From the NCBI GenBank assembly GCA_945893365.1, contig CAMDED010000069.1, positions 1 to 38,122 of the forward strand: a stretch of DNA of 38,122 nt, in the 5' to 3' direction. The notes beneath the pieces are model-generated. The model searched no databases, was not told where the DNA came from, and worked only from the letters and a program-made list of their open reading frames with translations. Both the position numbers and the translations under genes were made by a program. Positions 15,390-25,300 of the stretch are shown piece after piece. The DNA is from Candidatus Sulfopaludibacter sp. SbA3 (GTDB lineage Bacteria; Acidobacteriota; Terriglobia; Bryobacterales; Bryobacteraceae). How positions within the stretch are numbered: the first letter of the stretch is position 1; each line of letters opens with the position of its first letter.

Positions 15390-16253
15390 TTACGCGCCCT
15401 GCAGAATGAGGTCGAAGCGCTTGCTGACTTCGCGGAGATAGGCCTCGTCGCCGCCCGGCAGCTCGACCGTGGCGGCGCCGCTGTAGCCGATCTCGGTTAG
15501 GGCGGCATGCACCGCCGGCCAGTCGATTTCTCCCTCGCGGAGTGGGACGAACTGGGCTTGCCGGTCCTTGAACTTGAAGTCCTTGATGTGGAGCTTCACG
15601 ATGCGCTTTCCAAGCGTACGAATCCAATCCTGCGGGTAGCCGTTAATCACCACGTTGCCCACGTCGAAGTAGGCCCGAACCCAGGGGCTCTTGAAATCGT
15701 CGACATAGGCTGCGAATTCGAGCGGGCTTTGCAGGAACTTGTTCCATACCTCCTCCACGGCGATGATGACCTTGAGCTTCTGCGCGAGGGGAATGAGTTT
15801 GCGGATCTGCGCTTGCGATCGCACCCATGCATCCTTATATCCGGTCTGCGCGTTGACCACGGCAGGGACCAGGAGAACGGTATCCGCGCCCCACAGGTGC
15901 GCGTTGCGCAGACTGGTTTCCATACCGTGCACGCTTTCCGCGACCACCGCGGGATCGCCCGAGGAGAGCGGCGATTTCCAGTGCGCCTGATTCATGACGG
16001 AATGGATCTTGAGGCCGGTCTTGTCCGAGGCCGCCTTGATCTCCTCGGCCTCGCGCGGGTCCGGAGTGGTGGGACACTCGATGGCGGCGAACCCGCAGTC
16101 GACGGCGAGGCGGAAGCGGTCCGTGAAGCTCAGGGTCTTTGGCAGCATGCTGAGCAGCACGGCCTTGCGGATCTTGAGGGCCGCGGCGGGCGCGTCGCTA
16201 GAGGCTGCAAGCGCGGCGGCCAAGGGGGAAATGGCAAACTCTCGTCGGTTCAT
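15390..16253 (-). CDS. Exported sugar phosphate isomerase/epimerase-like protein
   Basis: A 287-residue TIM-barrel protein of the xylose-isomerase/hydroxypyruvate-isomerase-like group. It starts MNRREFAISPLAAALAAS, a Tat-like signal (RREF). The barrel shows GFAAIECPT, VIIAVEEVWNKFL (catalytic Glu), RAYFDVGNVV (Asp/His-type ligand strand), VKLHIKDFKF and AATVELPGGDEAYL. These supply the usual metal site. The Mrp gene lies 57 bases downstream; the RidA gene is divergent, 34 bases away. The substrate is unknown. Confidence 0.86.
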   Translation of the reverse strand: MNRREFAISPLAAALAASSDAPAAALKIRKAVLLSMLPKTLSFTDRFRLAVDCGFAAIECPTTPDPREAEEIKAASDKTGLKIHSVMNQAHWKSPLSSGDPAVVAESVHGMETSLRNAHLWGADTVLLVPAVVNAQTGYKDAWVRSQAQIRKLIPLAQKLKVIIAVEEVWNKFLQSPLEFAAYVDDFKSPWVRAYFDVGNVVINGYPQDWIRTLGKRIVKLHIKDFKFKDRQAQFVPLREGEIDWPAVHAALTEIGYSGAATVELPGGDEAYLREVSKRFDLILQGA

Positions 16254-16287
16254 AAAGACATTGTACTCGCCGTGTTAGGCTACGGGG

Positions 16288-16662
16288 ATGACCCAGATTA
16301 TCGCAACGGGCAACGCGCCGAAGGCTATCGGTCCGTACTCGCAAGCTGTAATGAAGAACGGTATGGCGTTCCTGAGCGGGCAGATCCCGCTCGATCCGGC
16401 GACAGGGGGGTTGGTTGAAGGCGGAATCGAAGCCCAGACGGAGCGGGTGCTCCAGAATCTCGCGGCGGTGCTCGAGGCTTGCGGCATGACGCTTGCGGAC
16501 GTCGTGAAGACGACGGTTTTCATGCGGAATCTCGAGGATTTCGCCGCTATGAACGCGGTGTACTCGAAGTACTTCGGCGCGAACCCGCCGGCCAGATCCA
16601 CGGTGCAGGCGGCGCGTCTGCCGCGCGACGTCCAGGTGGAGATCGACGCGATCGCGATTTAG
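16288..16662 (+). CDS. RidA family reactive intermediate deaminase
   Basis: A 124-residue protein of the YjgF/YER057c/UK114 family, the usual length. Signature segments are NAPKAIGPYSQAV, FLSGQIPLDPATG, the helix TERVLQNLAAVLEACGMTL and the C-terminal ARSTVQAARLPRDVQVEID. The Arg in PPARSTV and the final Glu are the residues that bind and hydrate 2-aminoacrylate. It removes reactive enamines/imines produced by PLP enzymes in the cytoplasm. It is divergent from the isomerase gene and convergent with the sensor kinase. Confidence 0.93.
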   Translation: MTQIIATGNAPKAIGPYSQAVMKNGMAFLSGQIPLDPATGGLVEGGIEAQTERVLQNLAAVLEACGMTLADVVKTTVFMRNLEDFAAMNAVYSKYFGANPPARSTVQAARLPRDVQVEIDAIAI

Positions 16663-16680
16663 CTCCGTTTATCCGTAGCG

Positions 16681-16795
16681 CCCGGAAGCCGGGTGACGTG
16701 GATCCGGCGTGCCGCCCCGGTGCGGGGCACGCTGCGAATCCCAAAATACCGAATCCCTACGAGGTTGCCCGCCGTTCTTGCCGGCGATTCGCCGG
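16681..16795. terminator. Three hairpins between convergent genes
   Basis: Between the RidA stop and the sensor-kinase stop there are three GC-rich inverted repeats: CCCGG-AAG-CCGGG at 16681-16693, an imperfect stem at 16709-16730 (GTGCC...GGCAC), and CCGGCG-ATT-CGCCGG at 16781-16795. None has a T run, so classical intrinsic termination is uncertain, but their place at a convergent junction suits transcription ends in both directions. Confidence 0.45.
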
Positions 16796-16828
16796 TCCGT
16801 AGCGTCGATCAAGCGGCGTGGAAGAGAG

Positions 16829-19384
16829 TCACGCCCGGTTCGAGCGCGGAAGCGGCGCACTCGCCGCGGAAACCCAGCGATCCAGAACGCGCTTCAGTTC
16901 AGACGCTTTAATGGGCTTGGAGATATAGTCGTCCATTCCGGCAGCCAGGCAGCGTTCGCGGTCCCCAGCCATGGCGTTGGCAGTCAGGGCGACAATCGGC
17001 GGGTTCGGTCGTGAGGCGCGAATGCCGGCTGCGGACTCGAAGCCATCCATTTCCGGCATCTGGCAGTCCATGAAAATCAAGTCGTAGTTGAAGGCGAGAG
17101 CCTTCTCTAGCGCCTCGCGGCCGTCGGCGGCGAGGTCTACCCGGCAGCCGGCTTTTTGAAGGAGTACGGTCTCCAGCCGCTGATTGATGGGATTATCCTC
17201 CGCCAAGAGAACGTGGCAAAAGACCGGATCGCACCGGAGTGGAGGGGCTTTTACGAAAGGCGGGGCGATGGCGACTTTGGCGGTCTTGGGGCTGCGGTTT
17301 ACCGCCCTCCTCAGCGAATCGAGCAGTTGGTGCCCTGGGCGCATGACCGGCTTCGAGAGCACGTCGAAGAAGCCAAGCTCCAGAAATCGCTTCACCTCCT
17401 CGCGGTCTCCCGCTTTCGAGGACAGCATCACGAGGGGCGTGGATCGTAGCTCCTCGTCGGCCAGAATTGTCCGGGCGAGTTGTTCGCCATTCACCTCCGG
17501 CATGAAGTAATCGATCAGGACAACATCGAAGGGCTTGCCGATCCGGACGGCGCGCCGCAGGCGGGTGAGCGCGTCGGCGGCGGAAGCGGCGCTCTCGTGG
17601 CCCGCTTTCCACCGTTCGAGCTGCGCTTCGAGCAATTCGCGATTGAGAGGCAGGTCATCGACAACCAGTACGCGCATGGGTGCGATGTCTACCTTCGGCT
17701 CCGGATCGATCACGGCGATTGCCGTGGAAGGGACGGGAAGCGTGAACCAAAACGTGGAGCCGGCGCCCGGATGGCTCGTAAACCCAACCGTGCCGCCCAT
17801 CGCCTCGACCAATCTGCGAGAGATGGCCAAGCCCAGACCGGTGCCGCCATATTTCCGGCTGGTCGAGGCGTCGGCTTGGACGAACTCTCCGAACAGAAGA
17901 GGCTGCTTTTCGAGCGGAATGCCAATGCCGGTATCACGCACGTCGATGCGCAATTGGCTGGGAGTAGGCTTGTGGGCTCGGATGACGATTTGACCGCTCG
18001 GGGTGAACTTGGCGGCGTTGCTGACGAGATTGAGGAGGACTTGCCGGATACGGGCGGAATCGCCGATCAGGTCCGCCGGCACGTCGGGACTCCAGTCGAG
18101 AACCAGTTCGACGAAGGTTCCGGAGAGTTTCGGACCGATCAGCTCACAGGTTTGAACCGCCACCTGGTGAACATTGCACGGAGCGCTTTCCAGGCTCAAC
18201 TTGCCGGCTTCGATTTTCGAGAAATCGAGTATGTCGTTGATGATGGTGAGAAGCGCCTCGCCGGACAGCCGGATCGTCTCGGCATACTCGAGCTGATCCC
18301 TGTCAAGGGGCGTTTCAGCCAGAAGACTGGCAAAGCCGATGATGCCGTTCATCGGCGTGCGGATCTCATGGCTCATATTCGCCAGGAACTGCGACTTCGC
18401 AAGGCTGGCGGCCAAGGCCTCCCGACGGGCGCGCCGCATACGGATGAAGGAAAAAAGCAACAGGATGGAGAGCGCGATCAGGAATCCAATCAATCCGCCC
18501 GAAAGCCGACTGGAGGCCTGCAGCCGCTGGCCCCGGTAGATCAACTCCGACTCGCCACTGTAGTAGAACCTCCAGTTCTTCATCAGCCGGCTCATGACGC
18601 CATCTTCGATCATGACGTCGATTTCTTCCCGAAGGCGATCGGCGACGGCCGCCGCTTCCATTGTCGACCCGATTCCCAAGTCCGTGGTGGGTGCTTCGAC
18701 GGTCACGGCGTAGAACGACTTCGACTCACAACCCGGAGGGCGTTCCAGTAATATTCTTTGAGCCGGGCGGGTCTCGACGAGGACGACATCGGCTTCGCCG
18801 GCGCAAAGGGCTGAGAATGCCTCCTCGCGCGAGGGCTTGACGACGATCGCCGCGTCCGGAAAGATCGAATCCGCGTAGCGCGGCGCCAATTCACCCATAA
18901 GGGCGACCCGCCGGACGAGGGGTCTCGACAGCAGTTCACTCCAATGGGGGTCGGTGCCGAGATATACGTAAGAATTGCGTAAGTAAGGCGCGGTGAAATG
19001 AAGTTTACTTCCGGTCTGCGGCCTGACCGTCACGAGCGGCCAGAGGTCCACCTTTCCTTCGGCCAGAGAGCGCTTCGGCCCCGGCTGGTGGATCAATCGC
19101 CACTCCAGGCGGATTCCGGACCGGCGCGCGGCCTCCTGAACCAACTCAGCGGACATTCCGCGCGGAACGGCTTCGCCAAGGGATCCTGCCTCCAGATAGT
19201 GGTAGGGCCGGGTGTTGTCCGTGCCGATGGTCCACACCCGCGCGGTATCGAACCGCGGCTGCCGCGAATAGACGGCGGCCGCGGCGGCAACCAGCGCCAC
19301 GGCTCCAGCCGCAGCCGCGATCCATCGTAATGGCGGCCGCCGGAAATGAATGCGTTTCATAAGCGTCCAGGACTTGTTTGGCAT
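16829..19384 (-). CDS. Hybrid sensor histidine kinase with periplasmic solute-binding domain
   Basis: About 851 residues. Order: TM helix (~21-40), a family-3 solute-binding-protein domain outside (~45-290, e.g. TGSKLHFTAPYLRNSYVYLG), TM helix (~305-327), HisKA with FLANMSHEIRTPMNGIIGFA (phospho-His), ATPase domain (NLVSNAAKF, DTGIGIP, GGTGLGLAISRRL), receiver 1 (VLVVDDLPLNRELL, LIDYFMPEVNGE) and receiver 2 (HVLLAEDNPINQRL, MDCQMPEMDGFES). It senses a small ligand at the outer face and feeds a phosphorelay; no HPt domain is fused, so a separate one is expected. ATG 19384 has AAGAG before it; 19360 and 19432 are alternatives. Confidence 0.92.
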   Translation of the reverse strand: MPNKSWTLMKRIHFRRPPLRWIAAAAGAVALVAAAAAVYSRQPRFDTARVWTIGTDNTRPYHYLEAGSLGEAVPRGMSAELVQEAARRSGIRLEWRLIHQPGPKRSLAEGKVDLWPLVTVRPQTGSKLHFTAPYLRNSYVYLGTDPHWSELLSRPLVRRVALMGELAPRYADSIFPDAAIVVKPSREEAFSALCAGEADVVLVETRPAQRILLERPPGCESKSFYAVTVEAPTTDLGIGSTMEAAAVADRLREEIDVMIEDGVMSRLMKNWRFYYSGESELIYRGQRLQASSRLSGGLIGFLIALSILLLFSFIRMRRARREALAASLAKSQFLANMSHEIRTPMNGIIGFASLLAETPLDRDQLEYAETIRLSGEALLTIINDILDFSKIEAGKLSLESAPCNVHQVAVQTCELIGPKLSGTFVELVLDWSPDVPADLIGDSARIRQVLLNLVSNAAKFTPSGQIVIRAHKPTPSQLRIDVRDTGIGIPLEKQPLLFGEFVQADASTSRKYGGTGLGLAISRRLVEAMGGTVGFTSHPGAGSTFWFTLPVPSTAIAVIDPEPKVDIAPMRVLVVDDLPLNRELLEAQLERWKAGHESAASAADALTRLRRAVRIGKPFDVVLIDYFMPEVNGEQLARTILADEELRSTPLVMLSSKAGDREEVKRFLELGFFDVLSKPVMRPGHQLLDSLRRAVNRSPKTAKVAIAPPFVKAPPLRCDPVFCHVLLAEDNPINQRLETVLLQKAGCRVDLAADGREALEKALAFNYDLIFMDCQMPEMDGFESAAGIRASRPNPPIVALTANAMAGDRERCLAAGMDDYISKPIKASELKRVLDRWVSAASAPLPRSNRA

Positions 19385-19669
19385 ATCACTCTTTGCCGGG
19401 GAAGGACCTTGGATCTGCCCACCGACACTCATTTTTCGCAGCCTTACTGTATAGTTATCGGCGTGGCCCGAAAGATTCTTTAGCCTTGAGCCGGGCAGCT
19501 TCCTTCGAAGCGCGGCGAAGCGCTCGCCACGCCAAGCCACGCTCGATCTTTTTTGGGACATGGCGGGGAGGTATCCGCGTGTCGGCGCGACATTCGGCGC
19601 GCGCGTGAAACGCGGCGCGGCGCATTCCCGGATCGGCCGATCGCCGGGAAACCGTCGAGCGCCGTTCGC

Positions 19670-19960
19670 CTACCCAAGTACCTTTTGAACCACGGCCAGC
19701 AACTGCTCCGGACGGAAGGGCTTTATGATCCAACCCGTCGCCCCGGCAGCCTTCGACTGCTTTTTCTCCGGCTGCGATTCCGTCGATAGCACGATTATGC
19801 GAACATACTTGTGCTTCGAACTCGTACGAATCCGTTTGATCAAATTCAATTCCGTCCATCCTCGGCATTTTGAGGTCGGTGCGATGAGGTGGATGTCTCC
19901 GGACAACTTCGAGAGCGCGTCGCATCCATCGATGGCTTCGGCCACAAACGGGCAGCAGTC
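19670..19960 (-). pseudogene. CheY-like response regulator relic with two frameshifts
   Basis: The minus strand reads EAIDGCDALSKLSGDIHLIA in one frame, TDLKMPRMDGIEF (phospho-acceptor Asp region) in a second, and back in the first IIVLSTESQPEKKQSKAAG then ATGWIIKPFRPEQLLAVVQK, the end of chemotaxis-type CheY proteins. Two compensating frameshifts therefore split the receiver domain. The N-terminal DD pair and first strand are not found. It lies in the same direction upstream of the hybrid kinase and downstream of the VWA gene. Sequencing error is less likely because the N-terminus is also gone. Confidence 0.7.
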
Positions 19961-20125
19961 GCCCCGATCGGGCCGAGAGCGGGACGGTACCCGCCTTCGT
20001 GAGCGCAATGAACGGCACATCCGCCATTCGGGGCGCCAGGCTCCTGCCGGCAACCGAAGAGACGCAGGCGGCTTCACCGGGATCGTCCACCCGCCAGGGC
20101 CGAAATGGCGCGCCCTAACTCACTT
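19961..20125. other. Short non-coding remnant between VWA gene and CheY relic
   Basis: Nothing recognisable is encoded in this interval. It may have held the lost N-terminus of the response regulator. The VWA gene ends at 20126. Confidence 0.3.
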
Positions 20126-22204
20126 CTACGGTATTATCAGGATCGAAGCTCTTCGAAAAGCGAACTTCCGGCCAAGCTCGTCCACCACGCTCACCTGGCA
20201 GATGTACTCCCCCGGAACGAATTTCGCCAACGGAGCCTGAATCTGAAACGACACCGTCTGGGGACGCGTCCGGGTTGCCGGACGGACTGCCGCCGACTCG
20301 AATACCTTTCCATTCCCTCTGAAAAAGCCGACCCCCGCCGCAAGACTCGGCTTCTCGTCCCGCGGATCGAGCGATGGGTAGTAAACCTCGAAGTAGACGT
20401 ACAGGTTCTGGTCCCTTCGGAAAACCCTCGTAATGCTCGGGATCAATTTTTGGCCGTCCTGAACGAGAGGGTGCAAGTCCGCCTTCTTCTTCCGCGCTTT
20501 GCCATTCTCCGCCGCTCCCACGGCTGCCGACAGGCGCTCGCGCTGGCCGCTCCACACGACCGAGCTCATCTGCAATCCGGGCTGCCGCGGGTCGATCACC
20601 GGCACCGTGAACTTCGTCTCGAATGTACCGATCTTTCCGCTTCGGTTCTCGCGGGCCAGAAACTTAAGGCGATACTTTCCGGATGGAAGGGTAAACCCTG
20701 TATCGTATTGGAGCTGCCTGCGTTCGAATCGCGCGGCCGCTTCCTCGGAAAGCTTCAGTGGGATGGTGTCCCGTACGGCGCCGGCCGCCTTCCCCTTCTC
20801 GTCGCGAACCTCGCCGATGAAATCGAGCTCGCCGACCTCGGATTTTCCTTTCCGTCTCAATCCGATCGTCGAACCCGGAATCTTGACCGCGACCGGCACG
20901 AAGAAGTTCTCTTTCGTCATCCGGAAGTAGTTCACTTCGAGCGCGATAGGCAGGTCGGTAACCGGGTCGGCAAGGGCCAGGGCCTCTTCCAGTTGGCGCT
21001 CCTTGTCCGCGGAATCGAACTTGGCGAATTGCTTAGCCGCGTAGTACCCCTGACGGTATTCAAGCTTCGCGCGAGGCTGTCCCTCGAGGCGTACGCGGAT
21101 CTTGCGCAGCCGGCCGTCCTCCGCGGCGTTCGTGCTGTAGTATCCGACGATATAGTAGCTGCTCATACTTCTCTGCGCCTGGACGATTCCCTCGCCCAGA
21201 TCGTTGCTGTCGAGAAGCGCTTTTCCGCCGGTGCCGGCGGCGAGCGTCGAAAGCGTCTCCTGCTGGTCGTTGAACTTGGCGCTCTGGTTCCTCTGCGACT
21301 GCCCGGTGAAGATGCCGGATCCTCGGGGGGCGCTCTTAGAGGCGTCGCCTCCCGGCGGAAGCGCGGTTAGCCCGCGTGCGTCCACGGGATAGAACGAAAC
21401 GTTCGCGCGCACGGCCGCGTTCACCGTCGAACGAATCTGGGAATCGTTCTCGACTCCCGTCTTGCCGACTCCGCTCGAGAAGTAGATCAGCGCCTTCTTT
21501 TCGGCCAGAGGCGCGAGCATCTTCGCCGCGGATTCGAGCGCGCTCAGCTTGCGGTCCGTATTGAAAATATTGAATTCCGTTTCGTCCGCCGTGAACGCCG
21601 CGCCCGTGTCCGCTCCCTCATCCTCTCCCGCCGGGTCCACGTTCTCGGCCATCTCCGAGCCCTCGCCCAGACGAAAACTCCCGATGATCTCCTTGAGCTT
21701 GGCGCGGTCGTCGGTGAAATCCTGCTGCACCTGAAGCCGGGTCGAGAAGGTCATGATAGAGACCATGTCTGAGGCCGTAAGTTGCTTCTCGACGAACTTC
21801 AGGCCCGCTTCCTGGGCTCGAACCTGGTCCGCCGGCGGCATGGACGAGAAGTCGAAAAACAGAACCAGCAGCCGCCGGTCCCGATAGCGAACCGAACCCG
21901 GCGCCGAGGCTGCGATGAGCTTGGCGGGCGCTGCCGGCTGCTCAAGCGGCTGAGGCGGCGGCGCCGGGGGCAGCGGGTCAAGCTCCAGTTTTTGAAATTC
22001 AAACACCGCAATCGACTGCGGCTTGTCGTCTTCCACCACCGTGAAGGCTTCCTTCTTCAGTCCACTAATCGGATTTCCGGAGGAATCCCGCACGGAGACA
22101 TTCAACACCACGAGGTTGGTGGTTGCGGAGAACTTGACCCCGGTCCGCGGTTGCTGCCCGGCGGCTACGAGGGTCGAGAGGAGCAGTGTGAGAATTTTTC
22201 TCAT
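20126..22204 (-). CDS. VWFA-related acidobacterial secreted protein
   Basis: A 692-residue protein. A signal peptide (MRKILTLLLSTLVAAGQ) precedes a strand-rich segment (TNLVVLNVSVRDSSG, GLKKEAFTVVEDDKPQSI) that is the hallmark of the acidobacterial VWFA-related family. A proline-rich linker (PLPPAPPPQPLEQP) leads to a VWA-like domain at about 110-370 with LLVLFFDFSSM (metal-site variant), an acidic insertion (DPAGEDEGADTG), IYFSSGVGK and YYIVGYYSTN. The C-terminal 300 residues form beta domains. It is predicted extracytoplasmic; function is unknown. The TonB receptor upstream ends 135 bases away. Confidence 0.88.
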   Translation of the reverse strand: MRKILTLLLSTLVAAGQQPRTGVKFSATTNLVVLNVSVRDSSGNPISGLKKEAFTVVEDDKPQSIAVFEFQKLELDPLPPAPPPQPLEQPAAPAKLIAASAPGSVRYRDRRLLVLFFDFSSMPPADQVRAQEAGLKFVEKQLTASDMVSIMTFSTRLQVQQDFTDDRAKLKEIIGSFRLGEGSEMAENVDPAGEDEGADTGAAFTADETEFNIFNTDRKLSALESAAKMLAPLAEKKALIYFSSGVGKTGVENDSQIRSTVNAAVRANVSFYPVDARGLTALPPGGDASKSAPRGSGIFTGQSQRNQSAKFNDQQETLSTLAAGTGGKALLDSNDLGEGIVQAQRSMSSYYIVGYYSTNAAEDGRLRKIRVRLEGQPRAKLEYRQGYYAAKQFAKFDSADKERQLEEALALADPVTDLPIALEVNYFRMTKENFFVPVAVKIPGSTIGLRRKGKSEVGELDFIGEVRDEKGKAAGAVRDTIPLKLSEEAAARFERRQLQYDTGFTLPSGKYRLKFLARENRSGKIGTFETKFTVPVIDPRQPGLQMSSVVWSGQRERLSAAVGAAENGKARKKKADLHPLVQDGQKLIPSITRVFRRDQNLYVYFEVYYPSLDPRDEKPSLAAGVGFFRGNGKVFESAAVRPATRTRPQTVSFQIQAPLAKFVPGEYICQVSVVDELGRKFAFRRASILIIP

Positions 22205-22284
22205 ATTGAGTTAACCCGGTTCGAGTAATCGTGGCGCTGGAATTCATCCAACACTCGCCCCGGATTGAGCCGCCAGCCGTGTTT

Positions 22285-22338
22285 GCTAGCCGCGCCGCGG
22301 GTAAGCAAGCGCTTAAACTGCTTAAGAAACAGGCTAGC
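22285..22338 (-). terminator. Possible terminator after the large TonB receptor gene
   Basis: GCTAGCC at 22285-22291 pairs with GGCTAGC at 22332-22338. Inside lies a second stem, CTTAA (22312-22316) with TTAAG (22322-22326) around a five-base loop. The structure sits just beyond the receptor stop (22340) and before the VWA gene. No clear U tract follows, so it could also be an mRNA-stabilising element. Confidence 0.4.
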
Positions 22339-22339
22339 G

Positions 22340-25300
22340 CTAAAAATCCAGGCGCGCCGTCATCTGTACCACCCGGGCGGCGCCATAAATATGGGGCGAC
22401 GTCGCGCTCATCTGGCCGAACTGGCCGCTGCTCATGATGAAATTGTTCGACACTAGACCGAAGTTGGTGTGATTCGCAATATTGAAAAAGTCGGCCCGCC
22501 AGGTGAGTCCGAAGCGCTCGCGAATCGGGAACCGCTTCGACAAAGTAACATCGAAATTGACCAGCCCCGGTCCGTAGTAGCCATTGCGCGGGGAACTCCC
22601 GGTGCGGCCGGACGGCGCGCAACCCGTATTTACGCGTACATTCGACGCCGCCGCGTAGCCGGGACAGAGCGGATTGCCGGCGACTCTGCCGAAATAGGCC
22701 GGGTCGAAGAAGTTGTCGGGATTCCCGCGATCGATGCGGAGCTTGCCCGTACCCACGATATCCGGGCGGTCCACAAAGGTGCTAAAGCCGCTAAAGTCCA
22801 GGCCGCGGTTCGCGTACACAGTGAACGGCTGGCCGCTGAAGATATTCGTGATGCCGGAAATCTGCCAGCCGGCAGTAAGATGTTCGGTAATACCGTGTGC
22901 GCCGTGCAGGAAACGCTTCCCGTTGCCGAAGGGCATCTGGATCACGTAAAACGCTATCAGGCGGTGCCTCTGGTCGCTTGAGCTGTTGCCGCGCTCAAGA
23001 TCGGTCCGAAACCGGTTGTTTGGCACCGAGAAGTCGCCGGTCGTACCCGTGAAGGAGGAGACGTCGTCGATTCCGTGGCTCCACGTGTAGGATCCGCCGA
23101 GATTGATCGAGGAGCCAGCCTCCCATTTTCCCGAAACCGCCAGCGCATTGTAGATCGAATTACCCTGGAACGCAGCCGACCGCGGCCCGGCGCTCCATTG
23201 CGGGAACGGGAAAATCTGCTCATTGGGCTCCTGTACGCCGCGGAAACGAGTGTCGTAATTGACCACGCGCGGCTGATTCGGATTCACAAAGCCCCCCAGC
23301 TTGTGGCCGGACGAACCGAGATAGGCGGCCTCGACCGAGCCTTCGTTACCGAGTTGGCGTTGTACGGTGAAATTCCAGTTGTAAGCGTAGGAAGTGGGCG
23401 CGCGATTGTCGAAGCCGTTTAATCCGAGCACTCCGACCGCCGGAGCGCCCGCCGCCTGCGTGGTGCGAACGACAAGCGGAATGTTCTGATCGAAGGCCAG
23501 ATCCCATGCGAAGCCGCCAACAGGCTGCGTGACGCCGGCGATCTGCTGGGTGGAAAAGTTCCAGGGGGGATTGACGGACTGATTGACGGTGACGTTGTTG
23601 TACGTCTCGTCGTAACCGATCCGGAAACCGCCGCGTATCACGGTCCTTTCGCATAGCCTGTAGGCGATTCCGAAGACGGGAGCGATGTTGTTCCAGTCCG
23701 TCGTGGAGCCGGCTCGCGGGAGCGTGAGCGGCGAATCGCGGTAGATGAGCGCGGATGGGCCGCGCTTCGAGGGATCGACGTCGAGCACCTTGTTCGTTCC
23801 CACCATCTGGGCCCCAATGCCCTCCCAGAAGTTGGTTGCGTGGTCGTTTTTCTCCACGAGCGCCGAGGGCAGCTCGTAGCGGATGCCGAGGTTCAGTGTA
23901 AGGTTTCGCAGGAGCTTGATATCGTCCTGAAAAAAGAACCCGAGCGGATGGCGGTACCAGTAACCTAGCGTGTCGCCGGTAAGAATCGCGGAGTTGTTCA
24001 GAATCGACCGGCCTTTGCAGGCCTCGCACGTGCCGGCGAAATTGACGAAGTTGGCGAACGCCATGACCCCGCGGGCGGCGCCGTTGACGAAGCGTTTGGT
24101 CTCTTCGCGCCGGCCGTCGAAACCGGTCCTCCAGGTATGACGCCCCCAGCCGAACGGAGCGATTCTCGTCGCGTTCGCGGCCACGTCATAGGTTCCAACC
24201 ACCCGGCCCTGCCGGACGTTGGTCCCCGACCCGAGCGTTGCGTAACCTCCGGCGATGGCAACGCCCGGCAGACCGCTGTTCGAGTCGCCGTCCTTCTCCG
24301 TATCGACAACTCCGGGAACGCCGGTGAAAATGCTTGCCGCGTTGAAACCCCGATCTTGAGGTTCGTTCGCGACCACGTTTCGCGAGAAACCCAGCCGCAG
24401 CTCGGAAACGAGCGTGGCGGAGAACCAGCGCGTGTGTGTCATGGCCAGGTTTTGGCTGCCTGGCCGGTTGTCGCTTCCGCCGGTGCCGGGTAAGGTGCCT
24501 CCGGTGACGACTTCCCCGCCAAACCAGATGTAGCGGGCCGTCAGGCTATCCTTTGCCGTGGGGTTGTGATCGAACCGGGCGAGGTGCGTGTTATCGTCAG
24601 TGCTTTGCGGAGCATTGCCGATGTAGTTGATTCTGCCGCCGGGCACGTTGGGATCGGTTGGAAGCGGGTAAAAGGCGAGCAGGCGGCGGGCGATGGGGTC
24701 GCGGACGGAATCGCGCTCGGCCTGGGTGGGGACCACAGCCGTGGTGGGCCTTGGGTTTCTCAGGCGAAGGCCCTCCCAACTGTAGAAAAAGAAGGAACGG
24801 TCGCGCGACACGGGGCCTCCGAAGGTGCCGCCGTACTGGTTCTGGCGCAAAGCCCGCTTGGTCCCGGAGAGCTTGTTTGTGAAGAAGTCGCGAGCTTCAA
24901 GAGCGTCGTTGCGGAGGAAGTAGAACGCGCCGCCGTGAAATTGATTAGATCCGCTCTTGGTGACAATGTTGACTTGGCCGCCGGACTGACGCCCGTATTC
25001 GACCGAGGCGGCGGTGGTGGTGACGCTGAATTCCCGGACAGCATCGGCGATGCGGAAGTTGTTTATGGGGCCGCCGATCTGGCGGTCCACGTTGTTCACT
25101 CCGTCGATCACGGAATTCGTGGAACCGGGTCGAGCCCCGGCCGGAGCGAAGCCGCCAGCCTGCGAGCCAGGCGCAGCCATGGCTGTACCCGGCGAGAGCA
25201 GCGCGAGATCGTCGAAACGGCGGTTTCCCAGAGGCAGGCTGGCAACCAGTTTCGGCGAAATGTTCGTTCCAGTCGAAGCTTTTTCGGTTTCGATGAGCGC

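Noticed and set aside
17480-18751. Plus-strand open frame of 423 codons
   Set aside because: Antisense to the sensor kinase; residue composition is rich in Arg, Gly and Asp without domain motifs.
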